From contig JAFIEZ010000005.1 in the NCBI GenBank assembly GCA_020832235.1, forward strand, positions 1-64,000: DNA of 64,000 nt, read 5' to 3'. The translations under genes and the position numbers were made by a program. Under the pieces are notes generated by a model. It was not told where the DNA came from and searched no databases. It saw only the letters and a list, made by a program, of their open reading frames with translations. This stretch comes from Bacteroidota bacterium. GTDB taxonomy: Bacteria > Bacteroidota > Rhodothermia > Balneolales > HLUCCA01. This document shows, one piece after another, positions 6,416-15,392 of this stretch (position 1 is its first letter; every line of letters starts with the position of its first letter).

Positions 6416-8104
6416 ATGGTTAGTAAGAGGATTTGCTGGATTGTATTGGGAATTCTTTTAGTCACACTATTCCTCCTACCCATAAAGGTACATTCAAATG
6501 GTGATACGAACCCTACTGCCGGTGGGTTGATTCAGGTAGAATACGGTACACATCTTTTCCATGTACCTCTCACTCGTTTTGTAACAGATCGACGAGGCAT
6601 TCTGTTTTCATACGGAGCACGGACCAACCACTTTTATGTAAGGTTATTCTACGACCATTCTTCTCTGCATCAGTTTTCTATGGTTGATGGTGTTCGAGAG
6701 TCATTTCCGCTTCAGGATGTACCTCGCACGACCCGATTATTCGCCGAAGATCCCTCCACAGGTGAAGTTTTATTATGGGATGATTCTGTTGGACAGGTGT
6801 ATGTACTAACTCAGGACGGTGACATCACCCGTTTAGATCAGTCATTCACACATAGAAATCAATATGGCCACGCCTCCTGGATCAACACAGATGGCTCTAT
6901 TTTTGCATTTGGTGGGTACGGACTATTTACCTCAAAGTCTATTGTAACCTATTTCACCCGCTCCAACAGGTCATGGTCGTTGCTTCATATAGCAGACATG
7001 GAAACGGCACCACCGCCTCAGAGTGAAGCGCTAGCTATATCAGATTTGCAGAGAAACCAGGTGTATATTGTTGCAACAAAAGATCCTTTACATGCCACAT
7101 CATTGACGCCTGGTTCCATGGATAATCAAGGTGTGTGGCGACTATTGCTGGATGCGAATCGATATGAATTTGTAGGTGATTTGCCGTTTTCGCGAATCCA
7201 TTCTAATTACTCTCAATCTATGCATCCCTCCGGTGCATTCTTTTTAATGGGTATTTCAGTACCCGGATCTAATTCACACGACCTGATTGCATACTTCCCG
7301 GAATCTGGCAGGTCTATTCAATTCAGTGATCTTGGCATTCGCACGCATGTCACCGATGGAATCTTTAGTGTGTTCTGGTCTGATGTAGATGATGCATTTT
7401 ACTTTGTACATAGTAAATGGTTGGTTGCCGCGGATGAATATAGTGTAACCCTAAATCGTATTACCATACCCGACCCGGAAGCATTCGTACAGGCTTATGG
7501 ACTTCCCGAAGATACCATCCCCCTGGTGCGGTATCTGTTTATTGGAGCGCTCTTTGTGTTCGCTATCGTAGTACAATGGATGCGAAAGCGTGATTCAAAA
7601 GATGAGGAAAGTATGAGCGCAGATGATGTTGATCAGTTAGTAGACACCCCTCCAGCGCAGAATGTGTCCATTTCGGATGACGATGATAATCTTGAGAGTG
7701 GCTTTCTTGAAAAAGGTGGTTATGATGAAACACCATTTCCTATAGAGGATGGCTATGTATGTCGGGTGGTGATTCCGGAAGGCCACAGTTGTGCGTATCT
7801 GTATACGTCTAAGGGTGGTGAAATAGAAATCAATACTCCTAACGAAATTAAGCTTCTGAAGCTTTTAGTAGCGCATCACAATGAAAATCCGACCAGGTAC
7901 ACTACCAGCGATGAAATCGACGCTGTATTGATACCTGATCACCCTAGTCCGGATTACATCCGACGTATTCGCAATCTTACTATCAACCGCTTGACTGAAA
8001 TACTGGATGAATCTGGTGAGCAAGGCTTGTTGCTTCGGCGCAAAGTAAAAATGGATAAACGTAAGGTGGAATATCGATTGAGTGACCGAGTGCAGACATA
8101 TTAG
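6416..8104 (+). CDS. Membrane-spanning one-component regulator: extracytoplasmic propeller-like sensor and cytoplasmic winged helix
   Basis: A 562-residue protein. A signal or anchor segment (about 6-27) is followed by about 340 residues rich in beta-strand-like repeats (GxxxFAFGGYG, DGIFSVFWSDVDDAFYF), suggesting a beta-propeller. One membrane helix (about 371-389, YLFIGALFVFAIVVQW) is followed by basic residues, an acidic linker (SDDDDN) and a C-terminal domain of about 110 residues. That domain begins with TPNEIKLLKLLVAHH and contains YIRRIRNLTINRLTEIL and a final wing (KVEYRLS), the pattern of OmpR/ToxR-type winged helices (LTxxExxLLxxL ... VxxHIxxLRxKL ... GxGYxL). The topology is sensor outside, DNA-binding domain inside, as in ToxR/CadC but in the reverse order. 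The target and signal are unknown. The next gene, an OmpA-like lipoprotein, is a candidate target. Confidence 0.7.
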   Translation: MVSKRICWIVLGILLVTLFLLPIKVHSNGDTNPTAGGLIQVEYGTHLFHVPLTRFVTDRRGILFSYGARTNHFYVRLFYDHSSLHQFSMVDGVRESFPLQDVPRTTRLFAEDPSTGEVLLWDDSVGQVYVLTQDGDITRLDQSFTHRNQYGHASWINTDGSIFAFGGYGLFTSKSIVTYFTRSNRSWSLLHIADMETAPPPQSEALAISDLQRNQVYIVATKDPLHATSLTPGSMDNQGVWRLLLDANRYEFVGDLPFSRIHSNYSQSMHPSGAFFLMGISVPGSNSHDLIAYFPESGRSIQFSDLGIRTHVTDGIFSVFWSDVDDAFYFVHSKWLVAADEYSVTLNRITIPDPEAFVQAYGLPEDTIPLVRYLFIGALFVFAIVVQWMRKRDSKDEESMSADDVDQLVDTPPAQNVSISDDDDNLESGFLEKGGYDETPFPIEDGYVCRVVIPEGHSCAYLYTSKGGEIEINTPNEIKLLKLLVAHHNENPTRYTTSDEIDAVLIPDHPSPDYIRRIRNLTINRLTEILDESGEQGLLLRRKVKMDKRKVEYRLSDRVQTY

Positions 8105-8332
8105 TATTAATAAAAGAAGTTTAAAAGTAGTCACTTGTGTTCTGAAACTTGTTCTGAGTGTGATGGCAAGTCGGTCAGGTGAGGTTGCTCCAAAGCCTCT
8201 GTGATATATGTAATGTACATCTGCATAGCTGTAATAGACTTCGTTCATAATAGTTGGATTATTAGAGAGGTGATAATTCACTATCTATGCCGACCCTTAC
8301 GGATAGCTACCAACTTTATACCGGAGTAAACT

Positions 8333-9054
8333 ATGAATATATATTGCAAACTAACTGTAAGTATGGTTGGTTTCGTAGTATTTGCGGCCTGTGCAAGTAC
8401 TAATCCCCCCAATCAACAGCTCACCGAAATGCCGCCAATGCAGAAATATCTCGCAGTGAAGTCGAAAGGCAGCAGGTTTTGCTGGATGTTCGCCAAAGTG
8501 AGGTTGAGCGTTCAGAAGCCAGAGCCAGGCAATCACAGCAGGATGCGAGCAGAGACAGAGCTTCGGCCGATTCGGCTCGTCAACGTGCGGATGAATCCCG
8601 TGTATCTGCTGAGGATGCCCGTCGACAATCGGCACTACTTGCAGAACGTATAAGCGAACTGGAGGCCCGTCCTACCGATAGAGGATTGGTGCTAACTCTC
8701 GGCGATGTGCTCTTTGAGTTCGGTAAGTCTTCTATGCGATCAGGCGGAATGAAAAGCATTGATGATCTTGCAGCTTTTTTGAATGAATATCCGGAGCGCA
8801 AAATTATGATTGAGGGATTTACCGATAATGTGGGTTCAGAGGCGTTCAATTTGGAGCTCTCTAGAAACCGAGCAAACGCAGTGAAATCAGAGCTGGTTTC
8901 CAGAGGTATTAGCGGAAATCGAGTTGATACCATTGGTTACGGATTTCAATTTCCGGTTGGCAATAATGCAACAGATGCCGGTCGACAACAAAACCGCCGT
9001 GTAGAAATCATCATTTCCGATGACAGTGGAAATGTCTCGAGGCGATCTCAATAA
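8333..9054 (+). pseudogene. Frameshifted OmpA-family peptidoglycan-binding lipoprotein
   Basis: The ATG at 8333 starts a good lipoprotein signal (VGFVVFAACASTN) that runs out of frame after about NQQLTE at 8429. The continuing protein is in another frame: from about 8425 it reads NAANAEISRSEVERQQ, a long charged coiled-coil, and a C-terminal OmpA domain (about 8680-9020) with the peptidoglycan-binding pattern GFTDNVGS ... NLELSRNRANAV ... GYGFQFPV ... NRRVEI. Intact relatives of the DUF4398-OmpA type would read LTEARNAANAEI at the join, so a 7-base deletion between two cgaa repeats would explain the break. A TTG at 8479 could start a cytoplasmic remnant, but that would lack export. Either a pseudogene or a sequencing error. 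A strong terminator follows at 9171-9209. Confidence 0.75.
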
Positions 9055-9170
9055 CTCATTTAACGAACAATTACGGCGCAGCCTATCGATTCAGTAAACG
9101 GATGGTTGTGCCGAGTTGAGCGTTTCCCCACCGTACTTTACCCCCCCGAAGTGGCTTCCTAGCTGCTTGA

Positions 9171-9209
9171 TAGCTGGCTTTTTGGTTCAGAAAAGTCAGC
9201 TATTTTTTT
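9171..9209 (+). terminator. Intrinsic terminator after the OmpA-like gene
   Basis: tagctggctttt (9171-9182) pairs with aaaagtcagcta (9191-9202) over 12 bp with one G-T pair; the loop is 8 bases and seven Ts follow at 9203-9209. Confidence 0.85.
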
Positions 9210-9303
9210 GTCTTGAATTGTCAAAAAACGTCACAGCATTTGTAATTACAGTCATTTAGGCTATTATAGTTTTTCGTCAACGGGGAACAACTATATATTG
9301 ATT

Positions 9304-10488
9304 ATGCATTTCAGACCGTTAAAGATTTTTTTGAACTTTGGGATGAGCGTCCTTTTCATGTGTGGGTTAGTCGGGTTAGGCAGTGCGCAAGCTCAGCACG
9401 GTCACCAAGGTACCCATCACGCAGATACCACTTTGCATCATGGTCATGGTACTCATCACGCGGACACCACTTCGCATCATGGTCACGGTACTCATTACGT
9501 GGATACCACTTCGCATCATGGTCCCGGTACCCATCACGCGGATACCACTTCGCACCATGGTCACGGTACTCATCAGGCGGACCGGCACCGGTCCCACACC
9601 GCGCAAACAGGCACAAATGGCAGAACAGCCGCTGAGCTAGAAGCCCTCTTCATGCAGCGACGTCAGAACGACCGCATGAATTTTGTGGCGGCAGATGTAC
9701 ATTTCATGGAAATGATGATTCCGCACCATGCCCAGGCACTGATTATGTCGAAGCTGGCACCCGAAAACGATGCCAGTCCGGCCGTTCAACGCCTAGCCGC
9801 TCGTATTTATGGTGCCCAGAAAGATGAAATAGCGCTGATGCAGACCTGGTTGCGCGATCGGGCACAGGCTGTGCCGATTATCCATTTCGACGGGGTGTAT
9901 ATGCATGTGGGGATGGAAATGCCGGAGGGTGTTGATGCACATTCGGTGCATGGCGGGCATGCCAATCACGGCTCACATTCAACCCATCATGATCACCATA
10001 GCGGGCATTCAGCTGAGGGTGTACACGAAGAACACCATCAGGAACATGACCACCGGAGCCATGAAGGTCACCGAGACGGGCATCAGGGGCACACAATAGA
10101 GCATACCCATAGCGGGCATGAGTCCTCGTCAGCAGATACCGGTCACTCCGGTCATTCGGGGCATGATGCACAAATTGATAGACACGCTTCCGACAACCAT
10201 CGTTTCGAAGCACTGGGACACAACCACCTCCACGACCATCACGACATGCCCGGCATGCTCACCCAGGAGCAACTCTACGAACTCGCCACTGCTGAAGGAC
10301 GTGAATTCGACCGCCTTTTCCTCACCTTTATGATTGAACACCACCTCGGAGCTGTCATCATGGTCAACGACCTTTTTGCCACAGACGGAGGCGCGCTCGA
10401 CCGCGAAGCCTATCGACTTGCAACCGATATCTATGCCGAACAAATTACCGAAATCGATCTCATGCGTCTCATGCTCAGAGATTATTAA
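9304..10488 (+). CDS. Exported His-rich protein with a split DUF305 domain
   Basis: A 394-residue secreted or outer-membrane-facing protein. The ATG at 9304 fits the signal peptide (FLNFGMSVLFMCGLVGLGSAQAQ) better than the TTG at 9298. Four 13-residue repeats (consensus HHADTTSHHGHGT) follow directly. The DUF305 four-helix fold appears in two halves: FMEMMIPHHAQALIMSKLA ... ALMQTWLRDR (about 135-185) and FLTFMIEHHLGAVIMVNDLF ... DLMRLMLRDY (about 343-394). Between them lie about 140 residues extremely rich in His, Gly and Ser (HSTHHDHHSGHS and similar). His clusters of this kind bind transition metals such as Cu, Zn or Ni; DUF305 proteins are often found near metal-handling genes. A role in extracytoplasmic metal binding is inference. 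It is followed after 33 bases by the LVIVD lipoprotein, probably in one operon. Confidence 0.85.
   Translation: MHFRPLKIFLNFGMSVLFMCGLVGLGSAQAQHGHQGTHHADTTLHHGHGTHHADTTSHHGHGTHYVDTTSHHGPGTHHADTTSHHGHGTHQADRHRSHTAQTGTNGRTAAELEALFMQRRQNDRMNFVAADVHFMEMMIPHHAQALIMSKLAPENDASPAVQRLAARIYGAQKDEIALMQTWLRDRAQAVPIIHFDGVYMHVGMEMPEGVDAHSVHGGHANHGSHSTHHDHHSGHSAEGVHEEHHQEHDHRSHEGHRDGHQGHTIEHTHSGHESSSADTGHSGHSGHDAQIDRHASDNHRFEALGHNHLHDHHDMPGMLTQEQLYELATAEGREFDRLFLTFMIEHHLGAVIMVNDLFATDGGALDREAYRLATDIYAEQITEIDLMRLMLRDY
9415..9570. repeat. Four 39-bp in-frame tandem repeats encoding His-rich 13-mers
   Basis: Units start at 9415, 9454, 9493 and 9532, each 39 bases with a few substitutions; a partial fifth copy starts at 9571. 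Because the unit is 13 codons, copy-number change keeps the DUF305 gene in frame and only alters the number of His repeats. Confidence 0.9.
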
Positions 10489-10521
10489 TCCATTACAAAC
10501 CATAGCTTTAGTCGTCAAAAC

Positions 10522-12507
10522 ATGATAAACATTATCAAAAAATCAGCCCTGCTGACCTCCGCTGCCTTACTGGTAGTGCTGCTCAGCCAATGCGCATCCT
10601 CCAGGTCCGAAATCCCCGCTTCCATGCAAGCCGAAGAACGCCAGCTTCAACCCATAGAACGCATTGGATTGCCATCGCCCGATCCGCGGGTTGGACTTCG
10701 GGCCGGATTATTCGACGCTGAAGAAGCTATTCTCAACCTCAGAATGATATCAACCACCCCTCCACCCGACGACTTCATCGGTTCGTTCAACACCGACCTC
10801 GCGTTCAAAGACAACTACGTCATTCAAGGCAACTACAACGGATTCATGATCTGGGATATCAGCAATCCTGAAGCGCCCGAACTGGTTGTGGATTTTCTTT
10901 GTCCTGCCTCCCAAAGTGATGTTTCCGTGTATGGAAACCTCCTTTTTGTGAGCGGGGAAGGACTTGAAGGTCGACTCGATTGCGGTGTGCAGGGCGTAGA
11001 TACCCGGGTGAGTGACGTGCGCCTTCGTGGAATACGCATCTTCGACATCAGCGATATCCGCAATCCCGAGTACATCTCCAACGTGCAAACCTGCCGCGGA
11101 TCACACACGCATTCCGTGCTTGTAGATCCAAACGACGACGAAAACATCTATATCTACATATCCGGTTCTGCGCCGGTACGGCCTGACGAAGAGTTGCCGG
11201 GATGTTCAACTGGTCTGCCTGATGACAATCCAGAAACCGCAATGTTCCGCATCGAAGTCATCAAAGTACCACTCGCAAACCCCGAAAATTCACATATTGT
11301 GAGTTCGCCGCGTATTTTTGAAGGGTTGGAAGCTCCCCCAGTTCACGGACTTGCTCCCGACGACATCGCAGCACTCGAAGAAGCCCGTGCGGCCGGAGCG
11401 TTGATTGCCAGTGTTCGTGGCATTGACCGTGTCATCTCTGCGGGATTTGAGCGCAGATTACTTACCCTTGCCGCAGAACGCCGCGGAAACACCGGTGAAC
11501 CCACCGCAGCCGATCGTGAGTACCTCGTAGAAAACCTGCAAAGCATCGTAGACTCCATGTTCGGGTCGGCCGATGCGGAAGTTCGTCCTGGTCCGAACCA
11601 GTGCCACGACATCACGCTATATCCCGAAATCGGTCTGGCAGGAGGAGCCTGTGAGGGGATGGGGCTTTTACTCGACATCCGCGACCCTGAAAACCCGTTT
11701 CGACTCGATGCGGTAGCGGATTCCAACTTCGCCTATTGGCATTCGGCCACGTTCAACAACGACGGAACCAGCATTGTGTTCACCGATGAGTGGGGAGGCG
11801 GAACCCAGGCCAAATGCCGGGCCAACGATCCGATGGAATGGGGTGCCAACGCCATTTTCACCATCGAAAACGGCAAGATGGTGTTTCAGAGCTACTTCAA
11901 AATCCCGGTAGAGCAGACGGTAAACGAGAACTGCGTAGCGCATAACGGGTCGCTCATTCCGGTGCCCGGTCGCGACATTATGGTACAGGGATGGTATCAG
12001 GGCGGCATCACGGTATTCGATTTCACCGATCCGGCGAATCCTATCGAGATGGCGTATCACGACCGTGGTCCGATTTCCGATGAGCGCCTCGAAGTAGGCG
12101 GCAGCTGGTCGGTGTACTGGTACAACGGACTCCTGATCAACTCCGAAATCGCCCGTGGTCTCGACATATTCGAGCTCGTGGCCAGCGAATTCATCACTCA
12201 AAACGAAATCGATGCGGCCAACACCGTAGATGTGAGCAAGTTCAACGCTCAGGGACAGTTTCGCTTCGTGTGGCCCCCGAGTTTTGCCAAAGCCCGCGCC
12301 TTTGCCGATCAGCTGGAGCGCAATCGCGAGCTGGATATGGCCAGTCTAACGGTAATTCGTTCGCAGCTGAACGCAGCGGAGAACGCCAGCGGAAGTGCGC
12401 GCCGCTCGGCACTAAGCGCATTGGAAACAACAGTTACGAACATGGTGCCTCTATCTGGGAATCCGACCAAAGTACGTATGCTGGCCGACGCCATCGCGGA
12501 GCTTTAG
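10522..12507 (+). CDS. LVIVD-repeat lipoprotein (propeller-like)
   Basis: A 661-residue exported lipoprotein: signal peptide LLTSAALLVVLLSQCASS with Cys at about residue 24. The body contains LVIVD-type repeats, recognisable as GFMIWDISNPEAPELV, GIRIFDISDIRNPEYI, LLLDIRDPENPFRLD and ITVFDFTDPANPIEM, each a blade of a predicted beta-propeller. Conserved His residues (GSHTHSVL, YWHSATFN, CVAHNGS) cluster as in family members proposed to bind metals. A helical stretch (about 575-661) ends the protein. DUF305 and LVIVD genes frequently occur together in Bacteroidota and Gemmatimonadota, so these two exported proteins may work on the same substrate. The biochemical function is not established. Confidence 0.85.
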   Translation: MINIIKKSALLTSAALLVVLLSQCASSRSEIPASMQAEERQLQPIERIGLPSPDPRVGLRAGLFDAEEAILNLRMISTTPPPDDFIGSFNTDLAFKDNYVIQGNYNGFMIWDISNPEAPELVVDFLCPASQSDVSVYGNLLFVSGEGLEGRLDCGVQGVDTRVSDVRLRGIRIFDISDIRNPEYISNVQTCRGSHTHSVLVDPNDDENIYIYISGSAPVRPDEELPGCSTGLPDDNPETAMFRIEVIKVPLANPENSHIVSSPRIFEGLEAPPVHGLAPDDIAALEEARAAGALIASVRGIDRVISAGFERRLLTLAAERRGNTGEPTAADREYLVENLQSIVDSMFGSADAEVRPGPNQCHDITLYPEIGLAGGACEGMGLLLDIRDPENPFRLDAVADSNFAYWHSATFNNDGTSIVFTDEWGGGTQAKCRANDPMEWGANAIFTIENGKMVFQSYFKIPVEQTVNENCVAHNGSLIPVPGRDIMVQGWYQGGITVFDFTDPANPIEMAYHDRGPISDERLEVGGSWSVYWYNGLLINSEIARGLDIFELVASEFITQNEIDAANTVDVSKFNAQGQFRFVWPPSFAKARAFADQLERNRELDMASLTVIRSQLNAAENASGSARRSALSALETTVTNMVPLSGNPTKVRMLADAIAEL

Positions 12508-12731
12508 GGGAGTAATGGCACGGATTAATGGCGTCTTTTTGCCGAAACAGCTGATTTTCTAATGATTAAACCACATTCGTGAAGGAAGGCCTCAGCATGG
12601 CCTCCGTCACGGGTGCTGTTTCCCTTTGCGCAACGCAAGCCTTTCTTACGGAAATTGAGAAGAGTTAATTCCGACCTACGTTGAATTGGTTTTATCCGTC
12701 TCACAAGTGACCTAACATCCATCACAAAGTG

Positions 12732-15242
12732 CTACAACTGCCGAAAAAGCGTGATTTTCATAATGGCCTGCTGGTCGGTCAGGCGGCGAACCGGCATCAG
12801 CGGATCGGCAACATCCCTGCGGCTATCGTTCAGCACGATGTATAAGAACGACATCGGCAAGTATTCCCATTGCAGTCGGCTGTTCACTATATGCAGCTGC
12901 GATTGGGTATTGTACTGATAAAAGGTAATCCACTGAAATCGGGCGTTCAGCGCCACCCGACTTTCGAGTCCGGCGATCTCCGCGCGGATGTCTTCACCGT
13001 TGGCGCCCATGCCAATCAGGCGATTAAACGTGTACGATCCGGTTAGCATAAGCTGGGGGATGGGTGCAAAACGCGACTCCGTTCTAAGCGTGCGAATCCG
13101 GCCGTTGAAATACCCTCCCTCCCTCATCGTGATACTCGCTGCAACCCGACGGGAATAATCGCTCGTGAGCTGCACCTGCTGCAGCCAATATCGGTAGCTG
13201 CCGGGCGGGATGACGGCTCCCAATGGTCTGAACGTGGACTCGAGATTCTGCCAGTGAGCCTCCATCGACCATTTCAGGCGGGATGCATCGCGTCCTATAA
13301 TCGACAGCGGCGTAACGGTAAGCACCGCCTCGCGAAATCTTAGATCGTCGTATGAGCGAAAATGTGTGCCTTCGGCCGAAGGCTCCAGTTCCTGTATGAC
13401 GGATGGAAGCCAATGGGGCTGGAGGGTGAGGGTATACTCGGCCGATGCCATGACGTAGTTCCGGTCGTCGATGAAACCTGTACGCGGATCGTACGTATCC
13501 GATACCGCAGCGGTTGTGAGTTGAAACCGGTTCCGATTATCGCGGTACTCGCCGAACAAGACACTCGACCAGCCGTGCTGCAGCAGGTTTTCGTCGGTAT
13601 TATTGGTGTACGACAGCATGTAATGCGAATACACGGTGTTGCTGAAGCGCGAAAAGCCATCTGCGGTAAGGGTAAGGTTGGCGTTTGCCGGAAGGGTGTT
13701 GTTATTTTGTGTCGTGTTTAGGGCAACCTCACCAAGTTGTGAGGATTGGGAATTCGTTGATGAAGCGTTACTCAAACTGTGTTGACTGAAAGATGGTATG
13801 ATGAACGCCTCGTCATGTCGCAAGGATGCCATGATACCCAGACGGTTACCGGGATTCACATTTCGGGTGTATCGTGCTACGGTGAACCAGGCAGCGCCCG
13901 ATGACTCGCCGGCAGATTGACGCATCACCATTCCGCCTATGGACTGGTTCGTGCCCCGTCGCGTAAATCGCGCGCCACCGTTCAATGCCACCGGATTTCC
14001 TTGCTCATCGAGGCCAATTCGGCGCGAAAAGAAGGGCTGGATCAGGTCCCGCGCCGACATGGTGTAGATTTCGTTGCCCTCCAGGAAGAATTGGCGTTGC
14101 TCTGGAAACTGCACGGAAAAGCGCGTGAGATTCAGCACCTGCCTGTCGGTGTCAACCTGGGCAAAGTCAGTATTCCAGGTAACATCCAGCACCGAGCGGG
14201 TGTCGATGGCCCATTTAATTTCACCGCCCGCTTTGAGTTCGGGATCGCGCCAGCCCATGTTCGACGGGCCGCCATTAGAGCCTGTGCCCGATTCGCTGTT
14301 TGCGCTACCACCGCCGTTTGTACCGCTTCCCGCACCTCCGCCGGAACCATTGCCCGAGCCAGTCCCCCCATTCATCGCAGCGCTTCCCGATTGTTCGCTC
14401 GCCGACACCAGCACATAAGGGTTGACAATGATATTAGACGAGGGCGGCGGCGGACGTAACCCGGTAATCAATGCCCCATAGTCCATCCGGTAGGGATTCA
14501 TAGCCCGGGGCAGGGCCGGCCAGGTAGCCCGCTCGTTCAGCCGACGTATAATGCGCATCAGAATCACCCGCATTTCGGTGGCCCCCTCCTCGTAGCGGAT
14601 GCTTTTCCAGGGAATCGCAATTTCTGTGCTCCAGCCCCAGTCGTCGATGTGAGAAGCGACCACCCACAGCGTTTGCCATTGGCGGTTGAATGTGGTGGCA
14701 TCGAGGGAGAGCAATTCGCGCTGAGCACCATACGGATTCGTCTGAAAAACCATGGAATTTCGTCCGTCGTTGAGTCCGTCCAGGGCAATGCTGAACAAGT
14801 CGTTCTCGAAGTAATCGAAATCGCGACGGATTACCGGTACACGGATTCCAGCCCTGCCCAGCGTATCGTACATGGTAGCACCGAAATACAGGTATTCATC
14901 ATCAAACATGATGCGCACTTCGGTGGGCAGACTTACGGGTCCGCCCTGGTTCGGCTGAAACCTAGTAAAGGAGGTAATCACCTCAGCGCGTTGCCAGTCA
15001 GACTCATCCAGTCGACCATCTATACGAACCGGCTCAAGGGCACGAATGGCACGTACCTCGGGCAGCTGCGCGGGAGGCGGGAAGATATCCTGCGCGCGGG
15101 CCGGAACTGCAGCTACCAAAAAAAGCAGTGTAACCGTAACGACCCATTTTTCGAAGCTATTAAAAAGAAGACACAGACAGTAAACTAAACCCATAAAACG
15201 TTCACATTGGCGGGAAAAACCTCGCTGGATGGGTGCGCTCAT
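12732..15242 (-). CDS. DUF5916 outer-membrane protein with N-terminal CBM9-like domain
   Basis: An 836-residue exported protein. The ATG at 15194 (residue 17, MGLVYCLCLLF) is an equally good start; both lead into a signal peptide ending AAVPARAQ. Residues about 65-255 form a CBM9-like domain (RIDGRLDESDWQRAEVI, TEVRIMFDDEYLYFGATMYD, GWSTEIAIPWKSIRY), the hallmark start of DUF5916 proteins. The remaining 570 residues are an alternating amphipathic pattern ending in an aromatic or hydrophobic residue (KITLFRQL), expected of an outer-membrane barrel. A Gly/Ser/Asn linker of about 38 residues is inserted near residue 300. Substrate and role are unknown for the family; sugar or glycan binding is guessed from the CBM9 fold. 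Confidence 0.85.
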   Translation of the reverse strand: MSAPIQRGFSRQCERFMGLVYCLCLLFNSFEKWVVTVTLLFLVAAVPARAQDIFPPPAQLPEVRAIRALEPVRIDGRLDESDWQRAEVITSFTRFQPNQGGPVSLPTEVRIMFDDEYLYFGATMYDTLGRAGIRVPVIRRDFDYFENDLFSIALDGLNDGRNSMVFQTNPYGAQRELLSLDATTFNRQWQTLWVVASHIDDWGWSTEIAIPWKSIRYEEGATEMRVILMRIIRRLNERATWPALPRAMNPYRMDYGALITGLRPPPPSSNIIVNPYVLVSASEQSGSAAMNGGTGSGNGSGGGAGSGTNGGGSANSESGTGSNGGPSNMGWRDPELKAGGEIKWAIDTRSVLDVTWNTDFAQVDTDRQVLNLTRFSVQFPEQRQFFLEGNEIYTMSARDLIQPFFSRRIGLDEQGNPVALNGGARFTRRGTNQSIGGMVMRQSAGESSGAAWFTVARYTRNVNPGNRLGIMASLRHDEAFIIPSFSQHSLSNASSTNSQSSQLGEVALNTTQNNNTLPANANLTLTADGFSRFSNTVYSHYMLSYTNNTDENLLQHGWSSVLFGEYRDNRNRFQLTTAAVSDTYDPRTGFIDDRNYVMASAEYTLTLQPHWLPSVIQELEPSAEGTHFRSYDDLRFREAVLTVTPLSIIGRDASRLKWSMEAHWQNLESTFRPLGAVIPPGSYRYWLQQVQLTSDYSRRVAASITMREGGYFNGRIRTLRTESRFAPIPQLMLTGSYTFNRLIGMGANGEDIRAEIAGLESRVALNARFQWITFYQYNTQSQLHIVNSRLQWEYLPMSFLYIVLNDSRRDVADPLMPVRRLTDQQAIMKITLFRQL

Positions 15243-15392
15243 TTAAAAAATGGTAATGATAAAAATCTGGCAGTATATCCTATAGACCGATTTCAATGCA
15301 GAATCCCCCAAAAAAAGAATATCAAGTCGGCCAGAAAACACCAATATTTGTTATACTAATACCGTTCAAGAAATCCCAAACCAATAGTAAAC

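Noticed and set aside
9356-9640. Several repetitive open frames on both strands over the His-rich repeats
   Set aside because: They arise from the 39-bp repeat being free of stops in other frames; the DUF305 frame has signal peptide and domain.
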